Source of the DNA: Larix kaempferi
Lineage: Eukaryota > Streptophyta > Pinopsida > Pinales > Pinaceae
Length of the DNA: 64,000 nt
NCBI GenBank assembly: GCA_027924585.1
Contig: BSBM01000361.1
Span: forward strand, 70,789,501 to 70,853,500
Reading direction: 5' to 3'
This document shows, piece after piece, positions 10,313 through 21,603 of this stretch (its first letter is position 1; the number at the start of each line of letters is the position of its first letter). The notes under the pieces were generated by a model. That model was not told the origin of the DNA. It was given only the letters and a program-made list of their open reading frames with translations, and made no database searches. A program made the position numbers and the translations under genes.

Positions 10313-11650
10313 TTACTTCTTCCTCGAAGTGTCCTCGATCTGAAGAACGCCAAGCCTCTCTCTGAAGTACTCGAACTTCACCCTGGCTAGTGGCTTCGTC
10401 AACACATCTGCAATCTGCTCGTCCGTCGCAACATACAGGAGCTTCACAGCTCCTCTCTGCACCATATCCCTGATATAGTGATATTTGATCTCTATGTGTT
10501 TTGACCTGTCATGAAACACTGGGTTCTCGGACAACTTCACACAACTCTGGTTATCACAGAAGATACCAGTAGCCTCCAATGGGAGATCAAATAACCCAGA
10601 CAGTAGCTTCCGTAGCCTTACTGTCTCACAACTAGCTGAACAGGCTGCAACATACTCTGCCTCAGCTGTACTCAGTGCTACGCAGGACTGCTTCCTGCTA
10701 AACCAAGAGATCACACCTGATCCCATACTGAAGCAACACCCAGATGTGCTCTTCCTGTCTGCAGCACTGCCAGCCCAATCTGAATCTACATAACCCTACA
10801 GGTTAAACTTTTGATTCACCACATATCTGATCCCATAATCCACTTTACCCTTCAGGTACCTCAGAACATGCTTTACAGCAACCAGGTGAACACTCCTCGG
10901 ATCCGTCAGGAACTGGCTCAATGTGTTCACAGCAAAGCAAATGTCTGGTCTCGTGTTCGTCAGGTACATCAAGGACCCAATCATCTGACGATACAAAGAG
11001 ACATCAACTGGCTCAGATGAAGCATCACATAGAAGCTTCAGATTTGATGCCATAGGTGTGGCCATGGCCTTGCAATCCATCATCCCGAACCTCTTTGGGA
11101 TCTCTACTGCATACTTCCCTTGTCCAAGGAAGATTCTATCTGCACTCTGCCACACCTCTATGCAAAAAACAAATAGTGCATCATCCCCAAGTTCTTCATC
11201 TCGAACTCGGTAGTAAGCTTCCGCTGCGTGTCGGCAATCAATCTATCTTCACCATACCAAGTTCTGCACATATATGATTTCCTATCATGTGTCTCAGAAC
11301 CAAGTGGCTGCTCTACATGCACTTATTCTTCAACTACACCATTCAAGGAAGCTATCTTGAATCCATCTGGTGTATCTTCTATTTCATCACTTTTATATTT
11401 CTCAATGCTGCCATCTGCAACATGCTTGATCTGATAGTTCCGTTTGGAAGTCATAGCAAACTTCCCTTCATGTCTTTGGATTACATCCCAAACATCATTC
11501 TTCATGATCGACGGATCATGGCATTTCATTTCTTCATCCCAGATCCTGGGAACTTCAATATCTTCAATATCTTCAATAGATATCTTTGTTGCTGGAACAA
11601 ATGTTGTAGTTCTTCTTTTGTAGGAGATGGCATAGGATCTTTCCTACACA
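10313..11650 (-). pseudogene. Truncated Copia RT-RNase H (element A)
   Basis: RNase H (10726-10313, 137 residues) retains STAEAEYVAA, FCDNQSCVKLS and ADVLTKPL. The RT thumb (11155-10796) retains GSLMYL, RPDICFAVN and LRYLKGK. They are separated by a TAG at 10796-10798, where B has CAG at the matching codon. 11529-11323 holds the RT finger block and a SLNGVVEE remnant of the first catalytic motif. Compared with B and C, about 130 bp carrying the YxDD box is missing: after the text matching ggtatggt in B the reading jumps straight to the RLIAD block near 11240. The enzyme is therefore dead although the element is the youngest copy. Confidence 0.88.
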
Positions 11651-14600
11651 ACAAGTTAAATTGCATGATTAGAAAACATCTCATAGTTTTCTGAACAAAT
11701 TCTTACACATAAAGAAATATGCCATACAGTCATGCAATTATCTTAGCCAATGCTTCAATACAACATTTATCCATATTCCGTAACTTTCTAGATGCCTTCC
11801 AATCTCTACCAGAACATTGTTAAGAGTGTGCACAACTCCCAACATGTCAGCAAAGAGGTTTCATTCTAGATAAGTAGCAATGGAATGTTGTACAGTGCCA
11901 TAGGCTACTTACCCATGCATATTAGTAGTATACTGTTCATTAATGTAATTATTCTAATATGCACAATACATATCCTAAGTCTAAGACCATGAGCATATAC
12001 ATCATTGAACAATTTTATTTAAACAAACAAATATGCAAGAAGTTAAAATACTTATCTTTGTTTGTTCGTTGGGTGGACTCCCTCTCAGTCTTTGCTTCCT
12101 TACAGGAGCTGCTGGAGTCCTAATCTGAAGTAGCTTCTTCTACACCTTTCTGTCGTGGAAAGATGGTCAACTCCCTCTGAATATCTGCATCCTTGCAGAA
12201 ACTACTGGAGTGTACTCCCTCTTGATCTTTGCTTCCTGGATTACCTGTTCTTGAATCTCATATTCATCCTTGGTCCCTATGCATGCTTATTAGTATCACG
12301 AATGTGTTATCCTTGTGATCTCATATAAAATCATACATTCATTAATATACTATTAAAACACAATAATCTCAAGCATGTATAGTCATGATCATTTCAAACA
12401 GAAATAATAAGCATTAGCATTCAAGGATTCTTATGGTTAGTCAAATCATAAGAAGCATAACATGTCTAAACCTATAATAACTCAAACATATGACTGTTTA
12501 GGTTAGTTGAATCATCAATCAAGATAAGAGATATAAAATGCATAAAACCTGTGATTATTCAAACCTATACCATCATGATTCTTCTGGTTAGTCATATCAT
12601 CAATTATGGTAAGAAACATAATATGCATACAATCATGATTATTCAAACTTATGACTTCATGAATAATCATTATCAACAACATTTTAAGATCCTAACACAA
12701 GGTAGGATTCTAACTTGATATAGGAAAAACATACCTGGATTAGCATGCTAGCTATTTATGTATAACATACTCACATGATGTCTTCTTGTTCTTCTTCAAT
12801 GACTTGTGCTAGTAACCTGTATATCTCATAGGTTAACTATTACAAAACCAAGTTATACATACCTCGTAAATGGATCTTCTATGAGATCCATGACAATGGA
12901 TGAATCTTTGTCCTCATGTTATCATGATCATATGTTCTTGGACCAGAACATGATTTGTCTTTCTTGGTGTACCTTTCATGTTAGTAGACAACATAAACCT
13001 CATACAACACCATAATGCATTAGTATAATCATAAGTGTCAACACCCTAACCAATGAATATCTTCTATCATGCATTCATAATTTTGTTAAGGTGATACGAC
13101 AAATCTAAAATCAAAATTGTACTGACCGTAATTACATGAAGACAAACATATCATAAACTTAATCATGGACAAATATTGAAACATACCTCGATGAGTCATA
13201 CCTGTTGAGATCGCTTGTAATCTTCTTATGTAAGGCCTTAGCCTCATCTCCCTCTGAAACAGAAACTTCTTCACTTATGCAGATGATCAATCCATCTTCT
13301 TCTGGGATTAACCCAATCCACTTGATTTGAAAGAACTGGACCTGGAGCTGGATATGGGTTTGTCAGAGAAACCCCAAAAATTCAAACTTTGAATTTCAAC
13401 CTTCTGACAGGATAGAAATATGTGTCTTGATGAGCTGATCAAGCTGGTATATTCAAAATTTGAAGACTACAAAGTTTCACTCCTCAATTTTGCCTTTGAA
13501 ACTTCCGGATTCACTGGACGTGACCCTGAACTGGGGTTTGATGAATCCCACTCTTCTCCCCAATCAAAATGTTTGATCCAAATCTCTAAGCTTCTATTTT
13601 TCTAAGGAGGTTCCAGCCGTGGTCACAGATTTCAAAAATTCCCATTTTTACAGAAGCCCTAATTTTCCACTTTTCTGATCAAAGTCCCGAACTAGGGTCT
13701 AATCAAGCCCGGCCTTCTGCCCAACCAAAAATTCTGATCTTGGTCTCTAAATTTCTATTTTTATGAGTAGCATCCAGCCGTGGTCTCCGATTACAAAAAT
13801 TCCAACTTTCTCCAAAGCCCTAAATTCCGGAAGCCATGAATGAAGGTACCAAAAAATAATTCTGTTTTGACAGAAATATGTACCTGATTGTTTCTGGTGT
13901 AACTCCGAAATTTTTGATCCACAGGGTCTGAAATTTTTTTTTGAGATAGCCTGACCTGTTATATTTCCATCCTGATAGGTCTGACCTCAATTGGATTCTC
14001 TGAGAGAGAGTTATGTTAAATGTCGCAACGTGACCTATTTTGGGATAAAACAGGAGAGCGAACTTGTACGGCGTGCCACGTGTCACTGTTTTAACTTCGG
14101 CCTCTGAAAACGTTTTCTGAGATAGCTCGGCCTGTTACCTTTCCATCCTGATAGGTCTGACCTCAATTGGACTCTCTGAGAGAGAGTTATGCCAAATGTC
14201 GCAACGTGACCTGTTTATGGGATAATACAAGAGAGCGCACTTGTACGGCATGCCACGTGTCACTGGTTCAACTTCGGCCTCTGAAAACGTTTTCTGAGAT
14301 AGTAGAGACTGTGTAATACCTGTCACTTTTTACGAAATTTCATTTGGAGCTTCCTAGCCCAAGATATGACCTTTTTCCCAAGGTCACCTGATTTTGACTC
14401 AGATCTGGAAGAGGCAGAAACCCTATATTGTACAGATCATAAATCACAAAGTACAACGAATTAGAGGTTTTTCTTTGGACACAAGATACCTGGAGATCAT
14501 AGCTTCGGCCTGTAACAATTTCAGATCTGAAAACTTCGCCAAAACGGATTTATAGCGAAAGTGCTACAATGACTGGTTTTTGCTATATCAAGCCCTAGCA

Positions 14601-14652
14601 TCGTAAGTGCAACAAGTGTCATACATGCCATATCATGCCTTCTTTCAGGCTA
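11651..14652 (-). other. Non-coding leader and integrase scrap of element A
   Basis: The reverse counterpart of 2147-5082 in B. The integrase scrap is at about 12250-12055, the intron-like zone at about 13280-12780, and the duplicated 180-bp ACACGTGG segment at about 14290-13925. Frames at 12806-13015, 13086-13274, 13420-13605, 13820-14086 and 14135-14326 have no recognisable products and recur as decayed versions in B and C, so I do not call genes. Confidence 0.65.
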
Positions 14653-14664
14653 GCTCTGATACCA
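14653..14664 (-). other. Primer-binding site of element A
   Basis: gctctgatacca on plus is TGGTATCAGAGC on the element strand, abutting the 5' LTR. It is complementary to initiator-Met tRNA. Confidence 0.93.
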
Positions 14665-15269
14665 TGTTAAATTTTCTGAATTTACTTCAATATGATCTAG
14701 GATCTTAATTGAGAGAACAACATGTACAGCATATCTACAGCATATCAATCATGGAGACAATAATGCAAGCACACAAGAGACACAAAGATTTACTTGGGGA
14801 AAACCATAAAGGTGAAAAACCCCAATAACTTCCTCAGAGATAGATAGAGCAATGATACAACCAACCAAGAGAGATATCCATAACCTAGCAGCAATCCTCC
14901 TCCTCCATAAGTGCACCTCTCCTCCTTGAGAGCATGTGTGAGAAGTGAGTGAGTAAATAGAGTGCCTCCCGCACTCTATTTATACTTGACTTGACTTGCC
15001 TTTTTACCTAACTCATGTCGGCTCGAACTTAACCACATAACATAATGCTGAGTGGGCCGACCCCCAATAGGGTGGTCTAATAACCCTTTGACCCACATGA
15101 ATTATACAGGGCCGACCCCAAACAAGGTGGTCTAATAACCCATCAAGTATAAGTTACGACATTTACAATATAAATGACGACACTTCCTTATAGAGGAATA
15201 ATACCATCTCTATAGGAATACAATATACATATATGTGAAATACATTCCGAAGTTACATATACATCAACA
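14665..15269 (-). repeat. 5' LTR of Copia element A
   Basis: 605-bp LTR carrying the promoter for the element strand. It lies only 96 bp from the oppositely oriented 3' LTR of B (15366), so the two form a long inverted repeat with a short loop. Confidence 0.94.
14955..14984 (-). promoter_or_regulatory. TATA box and inverted repeat in the A 5' LTR
   Basis: TATAAATA on minus (14984-14977) overlaps the same 11-bp inverted repeat as in B (14955-14965 and 14971-14981). It is the probable promoter driving transcription leftward through A and into B. Confidence 0.7.
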
Positions 15270-15274
15270 ATGAC

Positions 15275-15365
15275 TCGATGACGATTATCCAGTGACGATG
15301 ATCCAGAGAAGATGACTTGTGTAAGAAGAACTGTGCTGAGAAATACCTTCCTAGTTAAGAGGGAG
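15275..15365 (+). other. 3' remnant of element B with polypurine tract
   Basis: This is the internal end of B after the insertion of A. AAGAGGGAG at 15357-15365 is the purine tract abutting the 3' LTR. The stretch is rich in gatgac/gacgat repeats continuous with those just left of A. Confidence 0.85.
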
Positions 15366-16012
15366 TGTTGATGTATATGTAACTTCGGAATGTATTTCAT
15401 ATATGTTGTATGTACTCCTATAGAGATGGTATTATTGCTCTATACGGAAGTGTCGTCATTTATATTGTAAGTGTCGTAACTTATACTTGATGGGTTATTA
15501 GACCACCTTGTTAGGGTCGGCCCTGTATAAGTCATGTGGGTCGAAGGGTTATTAGACCACCCTATTGGGGATCGGCCATGTGGGTCAAAGGGTTATTATA
15601 CCACCCTATTGGGGGTCGGCCCAGTCAGTATTATGTTATGTGGTTAAGTTCGAGCCTACATGAGTTAGGTAAAAAGGCAAGTCAAGTCAAGTATAAATAG
15701 AGTGCGGGAGGCACTCTATTTGCTCACTCACTTCTCACACATGCACTCAAGGAGGAGTGGCGCACTTATGGAGGAGGAGGATCTGCTGCTAGGTTATGGC
15801 TATCTCTCTTGGTTGGTTGTATCATTGCTCTATCTATCTCTGAGGAAGTTATTGGGGTTTTTCACCTTTATGGTTTTCCCCAAGTAAATCTTTGTGTCTC
15901 TTGTGTGCTTGCATTATTGTCTCCATGATTGATATGCTATAGATATGCTGTACGTGTTGTTCTCTCAGTTAAGATCCTAGATCAGATTGAAGTAAATTCT
16001 GAAAATTTAACA
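15366..16012 (+). repeat. 3' LTR of Copia element B
   Basis: 647 bp, matching 1488-2134 with about 12 differences, most of them transitions. Its own TATA-hairpin is at 15692-15721. The frame at 15702-15887 is the LTR itself, identical to 1824-2009, and not a gene. Confidence 0.93.
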
Positions 16013-16100
16013 CATTTAAGGTATGGAAGGGTAATTGTTACACCAAAATATCATCATCATGAGTTATGTGTCCTCTATATGCATTAATTCCTAAAGTACC
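16013..16100 (+). pseudogene. Continuation of the old gag (element H, right part)
   Basis: After the TSD cattt the reading HLRYGRV continues the gag interrupted at 1487. It corresponds to QLRSGRV in E near 47685. Similarity fades by about 16060, and where H ends is uncertain. Confidence 0.55.
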
Positions 16101-16148
16101 TGAGATAAAAGACTAAAAGAAGAGTTTATGTTTATCCCTTTAACTTTT

Positions 16149-17007
16149 TGTTGTCACCTCGACGGGCCGTGTTCTCTGGAAAGGTGCATCAGAATTAAGG
16201 AGACGCGATCTACACACTAGCAGAGTGCATCGGTGATGCATGCTGCCCTTGCACAAGGTGCTTCACCCTTCAACTAGTGCGAGTGGTCCATGTGCAAGGT
16301 GCATCGCTGTTGGTTAAAATGGATAAAGAGAAGCTTAGAGCGACTTCTCAAACCTTGGGTTGCATGCAGGCTTATTCCTACACATCTGGGAAGGTGGCAT
16401 TCGATCCCCTTACCTAGTGCTATGATCCTTTGAGCTTCTTCCCTAAATCCTCAACTTCTCCTATTCCTTTTGTCCTATATATGTGAACACCCTATCCATT
16501 GTTAAGGGAGGAAGGATGGAGTACCTACATGTTCGTGGAATTTTGCTAGGAGATCCTTTTCATCCATAAGAGGCTAAGCTTTGATCTTTGAGGCTAGGAT
16601 TGTTGGAAGTGATTTATGACGTCAAAGTATTGGTTGTAACACCTCTCTCTCTATACTTTCTATTATTGCCTTTAATACAAATGATTTCCATAAAATTATT
16701 GTCTTTATAATGTTTAGGATTGGCTTCTTTGACTACTAATCTAGATTGATTCATAATCATGTGCTTTCACTACTTGTTTGTTTCCACTTGCTTCATCCTA
16801 TTTTGCAGCTGAGGATCTGAAGATCAAGGAGTTGGATCAGCAAGGAGGAAGGAACTACATCCATAAGGTAAGTCATCCCTTTACTTACTTTTCATTTCAA
16901 TCAATCTAGGAGAGTTATTTGTGTTATGTACTTGTTTTGTTCTAGATATGAACCATTCAGACTAGGGAGATTTGTTTGTGTCCGCTGTTACAGATTGTCC
17001 ATAAACA
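16149..17007 (+). repeat. Probable partial LTR of a Tat/Ogre-like gypsy element
   Basis: No coding sequence is seen. The stretch ends ATAAACA just before a primer-site-like motif (17012), which is how a 5' LTR ends. The left boundary is a guess at a TGTTGTCACC near 16149. No second copy lies in the window, so LTR status is inferred from the primer site only. Confidence 0.35.
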
Positions 17008-17011
17008 AAAT

Positions 17012-17029
17012 TGGCGACTCCACTAGAGA
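17012..17029 (+). other. Primer-site-like motif of a Tat/Ogre-type element
   Basis: TGGCGACTCCACTAGAGA resembles the TGGCGACTCC-type primer sites of plant Tat/Ogre retrotransposons. It follows ATAAACAaaat, the expected end of an LTR. About 100 bp further on the element is broken by F. Confidence 0.45.
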
Positions 17030-18069
17030 TAGGTAGCCCATAGTTTTGATTTTTTTGCAAATTTTTGGTTTTTGATTTCTTTCCAATTAGCCTCTAAGTT
17101 TCCTCTTTCTTCATTGGATATGGTAATTGATGAGCCTAGGATATAGGTACTCCATAAAATCCTTTTATGCCACACATAAGCGAAGAAATGATAAGAAAGC
17201 ACGTATTTCTCTAGGGGAGAATACGTTTTGGTTGATGATTAAATGAAGTAATTTAGAGATTATCTTTTCTTACGTTTTAGAGTTTTTATTTACTAATAAT
17301 ATGAATGAAGACATGTGTGGACAGGGCACAGGTGACCTGGAAGAATAACAAATGACTAAGATCCAAACTGAAGATCGCAAGAGACACAACGATCCCATTT
17401 TCTCTTGATTTGTAGGAAAGAATCATGTTATTCAGGATCATGATTTTCAGTGTAAATCTAGGTTAGAAGTAATGATAAATAACAACCTCTTGAGTAGTAG
17501 GGGGTCTAGAGACATTTTCTAAAAAACAATCTTGAACATTTTCATAGTTGAGACATCTTTGTTTTACATTTTATGTAGCATGGATTTATGAACTTATAAT
17601 AAAAGACCAACGTTCTCTTAATCTCATGAGTTCATAAGTTTCTTTCCATCCTGATATACTTGTTGGGGAGGGCCCCCTCAATACGTAGATTAGGAGTTCC
17701 ATGCTTTGTTTCAGGTATTTCTCATGCATTCTATTAATTATTTCCATCATCATTGTGCATGAATCAACTTAAACATTCATTCAAATATTAGATTTCGATT
17801 TCAGCACAAGCACTTTTCTTTCTTTAGTTCAATAACATTGCATCTGTAGTTCTGTAGTGCACTTTCTGTAGTCCTGTGCATGTCATCCTCACAGGGGAAT
17901 TTCATATCTGAATTTCTATTTTTTTATAGCATTTCCAGATAAAGACCAGATCTATGTCTTTGTGCTTCCAAGATAACAATTTGTGATTATTGATTGAATG
18001 GATATTTTCCTTTTTGTTAGATTAGATTCAAGATTCTTAGATCAAAGTTATGCATGCTTCCCTTTCTTG

Positions 18070-18400
18070 ATTTGATAAAATAGGATTTATCTGCTTTTAG
18101 CATTTGATTTGATAAAATAGATTTACATGCTTTCATTTCCTGCTTCAATAAGATAGATTTACATTCTTTAATTTCCTTCTTTGATCAAATATATTTACAT
18201 GCTTTCATTTCCTTCTTTGACAAGATAGATGTACATGCTTTCATTTCCTTCTTTGATAAAATAGATTTACATGCTTTCATTTTCTTCTTTAATAAGATAG
18301 ATTTACATGCTTTCATTTCCTGCTTTAATAAAATAGATTTATATGATTTCATTTCCTGCTTTGATAAAATAGGATTTACATGTCTTCATTCCTTCCTTTT
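18070..18400 (+). repeat. 37-bp tandem array in the F LTR
   Basis: About nine degenerate units with the core gataaaatagatttacatg followed by ctttcatttcctt. It lies inside the 5' LTR, and the matching part of the 3' LTR is beyond the window. Confidence 0.85.
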
Positions 18401-18511
18401 ATAGAATAATACATCTATATTTCTTAGGTCATTTCATGCCTCCCAGCTTTCATAGAACAATACTTCCTTCTTTCTTAGAGTATCCATTAGAATACATAGG
18501 ACACTTAGAAC

Positions 18512-18713
18512 AATGAAGATTATCTCATAGTGCACATATAGTGCTGCTTACCTCTCAATTTTGTATGCTCCCAGGTTGATATTTAAAGTAAACTTCTAGC
18601 ATATATACCTCAATAAGGTTGATCTCATAGTATAGTGTTGAGTACCTCTCAAGTTTGTACGCTTCCTAGTTGATATTTAAAGTATACTTTTGGCATATAT
18701 ACCTCAATAAGGT
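18512..18713 (+). repeat. Two-copy direct repeat near the end of the F LTR
   Basis: Two units of about 100 bp, each with atctcatagt, gtacctctca-type, gttgatatttaaagta and catatatacctcaataaggt. They differ by scattered substitutions. Confidence 0.8.
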
Positions 18714-18739
18714 ACACGTTCCTGGAGTTCATGAATTTT

Positions 18740-18757
18740 TGGCGTTGTTGCCAGGGA
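18740..18757 (+). other. Primer-binding site of element F
   Basis: TGGCGTTGTTGCCAGGGA resembles the Athila/Tat primer site complementary to tRNA-Asp (TGGCGCCGTTGCCGGGGA), with three mismatches. Confidence 0.7.
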
Positions 18758-18865
18758 GGTGCTTAAACTATAGGAGACAAATTATTAAAAAAATCATAAA
18801 CAAAATTACCATGAATGCCTTGACGAAAGAGGGATGAATTTGGACATTTTCTTCCTAACCGCCCC

Positions 18866-20703
18866 ATGAGAAATAACAGTTCTGGACGCTCTCAATTTGA
18901 ATTTCTCAACACTGACGAAGAAGATGATTCCAGCTACAATCCAGACCGTGATAACTTATTCTCTAGCTCTAGCTCAAACAATACTACGGTGGAGGAGGAA
19001 GATGAAAACGGAGAATTGTTTACTTTCCCTATTAGTGTACCTCTTGGGGATGCTAGAATGAAAAATATCAATCCCAATATTATTCCAAACTTCCATGGCC
19101 TAACCTCAGAGGACCCTGACACATTCTTATTTGAATTTGAGGTAGTCTATAGGTCCTTTGGTTATACCACTGATGCACAAAAACTAAGACTCTTTCCTTC
19201 AACATTAAAATATTTATCAGTCAGATGGTTTATGATTCTGGAAGGAAACAATATCTTTTCATGGGATCAAATGAAACAAGCCTTCTTGGAAAAATATAGG
19301 GATTAGGATAAAGAAAAGGACATAAGGGATGATATTTTTAAGATGCAATAGGGGGGAAGATAATCCCTATAAGACTATGCTCAGCGCTTTCAACTCAGTT
19401 ATGAACGGTCTAGTCACTGTACCTTGGATTAGGAATCATTAAAGCTAGTACTCCTTAGGGGAATCAAAGAGGAATACCTAGAAGTATTGAACTTGTTAGG
19501 AGACGGGGATACATTGCATAAAAAATATGATCAAATACTTCAAATCTTCAAAAACTATTCTAGATCTAGAAAGGGAAAAAATGGAATACGGGATATACAC
19601 CCATTGTCTGGAGGATCATCCTCTTCAAACCCAAGTCTCTTAAAGTTAGACCTAGGAAACCTTCTAGACAATATGAAAACGAACATCCTTAAGTCATTGT
19701 CTTTGTAGTTAGATTCACTCCAATTAAAAAGGAAACAAGACAAACTCAACCAAGCACTAGCAATATTTTTCCCATGATGTAGAAAGCAACATGAAAAGGG
19801 ACAATGCCCATTAAATGAAATAGAGATCTCGGCCTCTCACCGATGATCATACCGCTGATAAATTACCTTTGTTTCCATCCTGCAAGGCAGCCATATAGGA
19901 CCCTACATTGGAAGGACTGATGGAACAACTTTATTTTATTAACCAATGAAGAAACAATTTTTGTAGGCCCTACTAGTCCAATAACCAAACGTACTTTAAT
20001 CAAGGGAATAACCAATAGAATTGGAACCCTTCAACACCAATTACATGGCCTCCACAAGTTGGTCCAAATCAATGGAAGAAGAATCAAACACCTTACCAAC
20101 AACTATGATACACACAACCTTATTCTGCATACCCTCCATCTTTTTCACAGCCACAAATAAACTATGGAAACCCATATCCATTGTCAACAAATTGGAGGAC
20201 ACCATTACAACAACCACTCATCATGCCACCTCCATTGAACTCACTGCCCCCCAGACTACATCCAATCCTCGACCAATCTATTCGACACCCAAATAACAAT
20301 AGGATAGGGAAACAACAACCCTACAACAATGAAGTAATACAATTTACGAGCTATGTCATGGTTGAGCTCGAATTAAATGAAATCAATCTCAGATCTGGAA
20401 AGACACTACAGGGATCCCATCCAAAAGATACTCAAGAACATATATCAGGAACAAACCACATATCCCGAACCACAGTAGCCAATAATGATACACTCTCTAG
20501 AAGAAGAGAATCAACCTCAAATACCAAACAGAAACCCTCCATTCCCTGAGAAACTGATACAAAACACCAAAGAAGAGGCAGAGAATGCTATACTTAATGA
20601 ATTAAAACATTTAAGCATACAAATCCCCATTTTGCAATCAATAAGAGATGTGCTAATATGTAATAAGTTTATAAAAGAAAACTGCTTAAAGAAGCATGGG
20701 TGA
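18866..20703 (+). pseudogene. Decayed Athila-like gag (element F)
   Basis: The capsid-type structural protein. 18866-19306 has an acidic N-terminus, then NPNIIPNFHG, FLFEFEVV, QKLRLFPSTL, RWFMIL and MKQAFLEKY, the standard plant retrotransposon gag domain. It ends in a TAG at 19304. Further fragments are 19487-19708 and 20021-20703, the latter holding the NEINLRSGK motif that corresponds to DIQLRSGR in E. Frames shift several times between fragments. No zinc knuckle could be seen. Confidence 0.8.
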
Positions 20704-20730
20704 AGAAAATGAGATCCACCAACAATAAAC

Positions 20731-21603
20731 GTGGTAGGCCAACTAACATGCTTGATGTTAGGGATAATTGTTAACCCAAAATACCTCGACCCAGGAAGCC
20801 CTATTGTGAATGTAGTTATAAACAACAAACATATCTCAAGCAATCTAATTGACCTTGGAGCTGCAATCAACGTAATGACAAAGGATACAATGATAGCCTT
20901 AGGTATCCAATCATTAATCAAACCAACAAGTACAATACTACAACTTGATGAAACATCCACCGTCAAACCTGAAGGAATGCTTGAGGATATCATCACCAAT
21001 ATATAATCCTGGGAGTATCCGTCCTCCTTTATAGTTATAGAAGTCAAGAGTAAGCTCAGTGGGTACCCAATCATCCTAGGGAGGACATGATTAGCGACAA
21101 CAGATGCCTATTTAGTCTTTCGATCTAGAAACATGACAATCACAGGTGGGCAGGCTAGAAAGAAGATCACAATATATCCGCCAGCAAGAAGATATACAGA
21201 CATAGAATATCAAAATTGGACGGATGACTATGACGATATAAATGGACAAAACATACAACCTATGCTCACCAAACCAACCCTAACTATGAAGGCTAATGAT
21301 GAAGATGGTCATTTAGCTAAATTTATTCAGAATGTATCTGCTAATCATGGTATTCTTGCAGAAATTTTTGAAACGGATCAACAACAGGAAGTTCTAGATT
21401 CTCCCCACAACATTGATAGAATGTGGGAAGAAGTGCTCTTAATTGAACAACAACCACCACAAGTCAAAACAATCGAGATCCTTCCCGGGAAAATAGTCAA
21501 TATTAACTCAAATTTGGAGCCAGAACATGAGCAACAACTCATAAAAGTACTCTTAGAAAACAAAAAGGCTTTTGCATGGACCTATACTGATATACTGATA
21601 TGA
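20731..21603 (+). pseudogene. Retropepsin-like protease and linker (element F)
   Basis: The aspartic protease that cuts the polyprotein. LIDLGAAINVMT carries the D-x-G-A active-site pattern. A PEGMLEDI block and PIILGR follow, as in E. Stops fall at 21004 (TAA) and at the ILGR-T-stop-LATTDAY site near 21088, where E has a tryptophan codon, so TGG became TGA. The linker 21133-21603 ends in KKAFAWTYTD, which leads into RT. Confidence 0.78.

Larger units (their letters stand above)
8005..15269 (-). mobile_element. Copia element A, youngest of its family, nested in B in opposite orientation
   Basis: This 7265-bp element is on the minus strand. Its 605-bp LTRs (8005-8609 and 14665-15269) differ at about three sites by hand count, so the insertion is recent. 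It has an initiator-Met primer site (14653-14664) and a purine tract (8610-8618 as read on plus). It has the plan of B: long non-coding leader, integrase scrap, truncated RT, RNase H and tandem-repeat tail. The RT has lost the segment with the YxDD box, so this copy could not have moved itself. Because it sits head-on in a relative, it makes a large inverted repeat with B. Confidence 0.95.
1488..16012 (+). mobile_element. Copia element B, non-autonomous, interrupted by element A
   Basis: Ty1/copia LTR retrotransposon on the plus strand. Both LTRs are 647 bp (1488-2134 and 15366-16012), start TGTTGATG, end TTTAACA and are flanked by cattt. An initiator-Met primer site follows the 5' LTR and a purine tract (15357-15365) precedes the 3' LTR. 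Without the nested A (8005-15269 plus one TSD copy) its length is about 7255 bp. It has a 2.9-kb non-coding leader, an integrase scrap, a broken RT-RNase H and about 1.4 kb of tandem repeats. Gag and protease are not recognisable. The LTRs differ at about 12 sites by hand count. The partner that supplied its proteins is not in the window. Confidence 0.92.
17128..18731 (+). repeat. 5' LTR of element F
   Basis: The start TGATGAGC is set by alignment with the 3' LTR start at 62592, which follows a purine tract. The end at 18731 (gagttca) is chosen as the last CA before the primer site; the 3' copy is cut by the window so the end is unconfirmed. Length would be about 1604 bp. The two copies align closely from 17128-17968 apart from the foldback insertion in the 3' copy. 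Confidence 0.8.
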
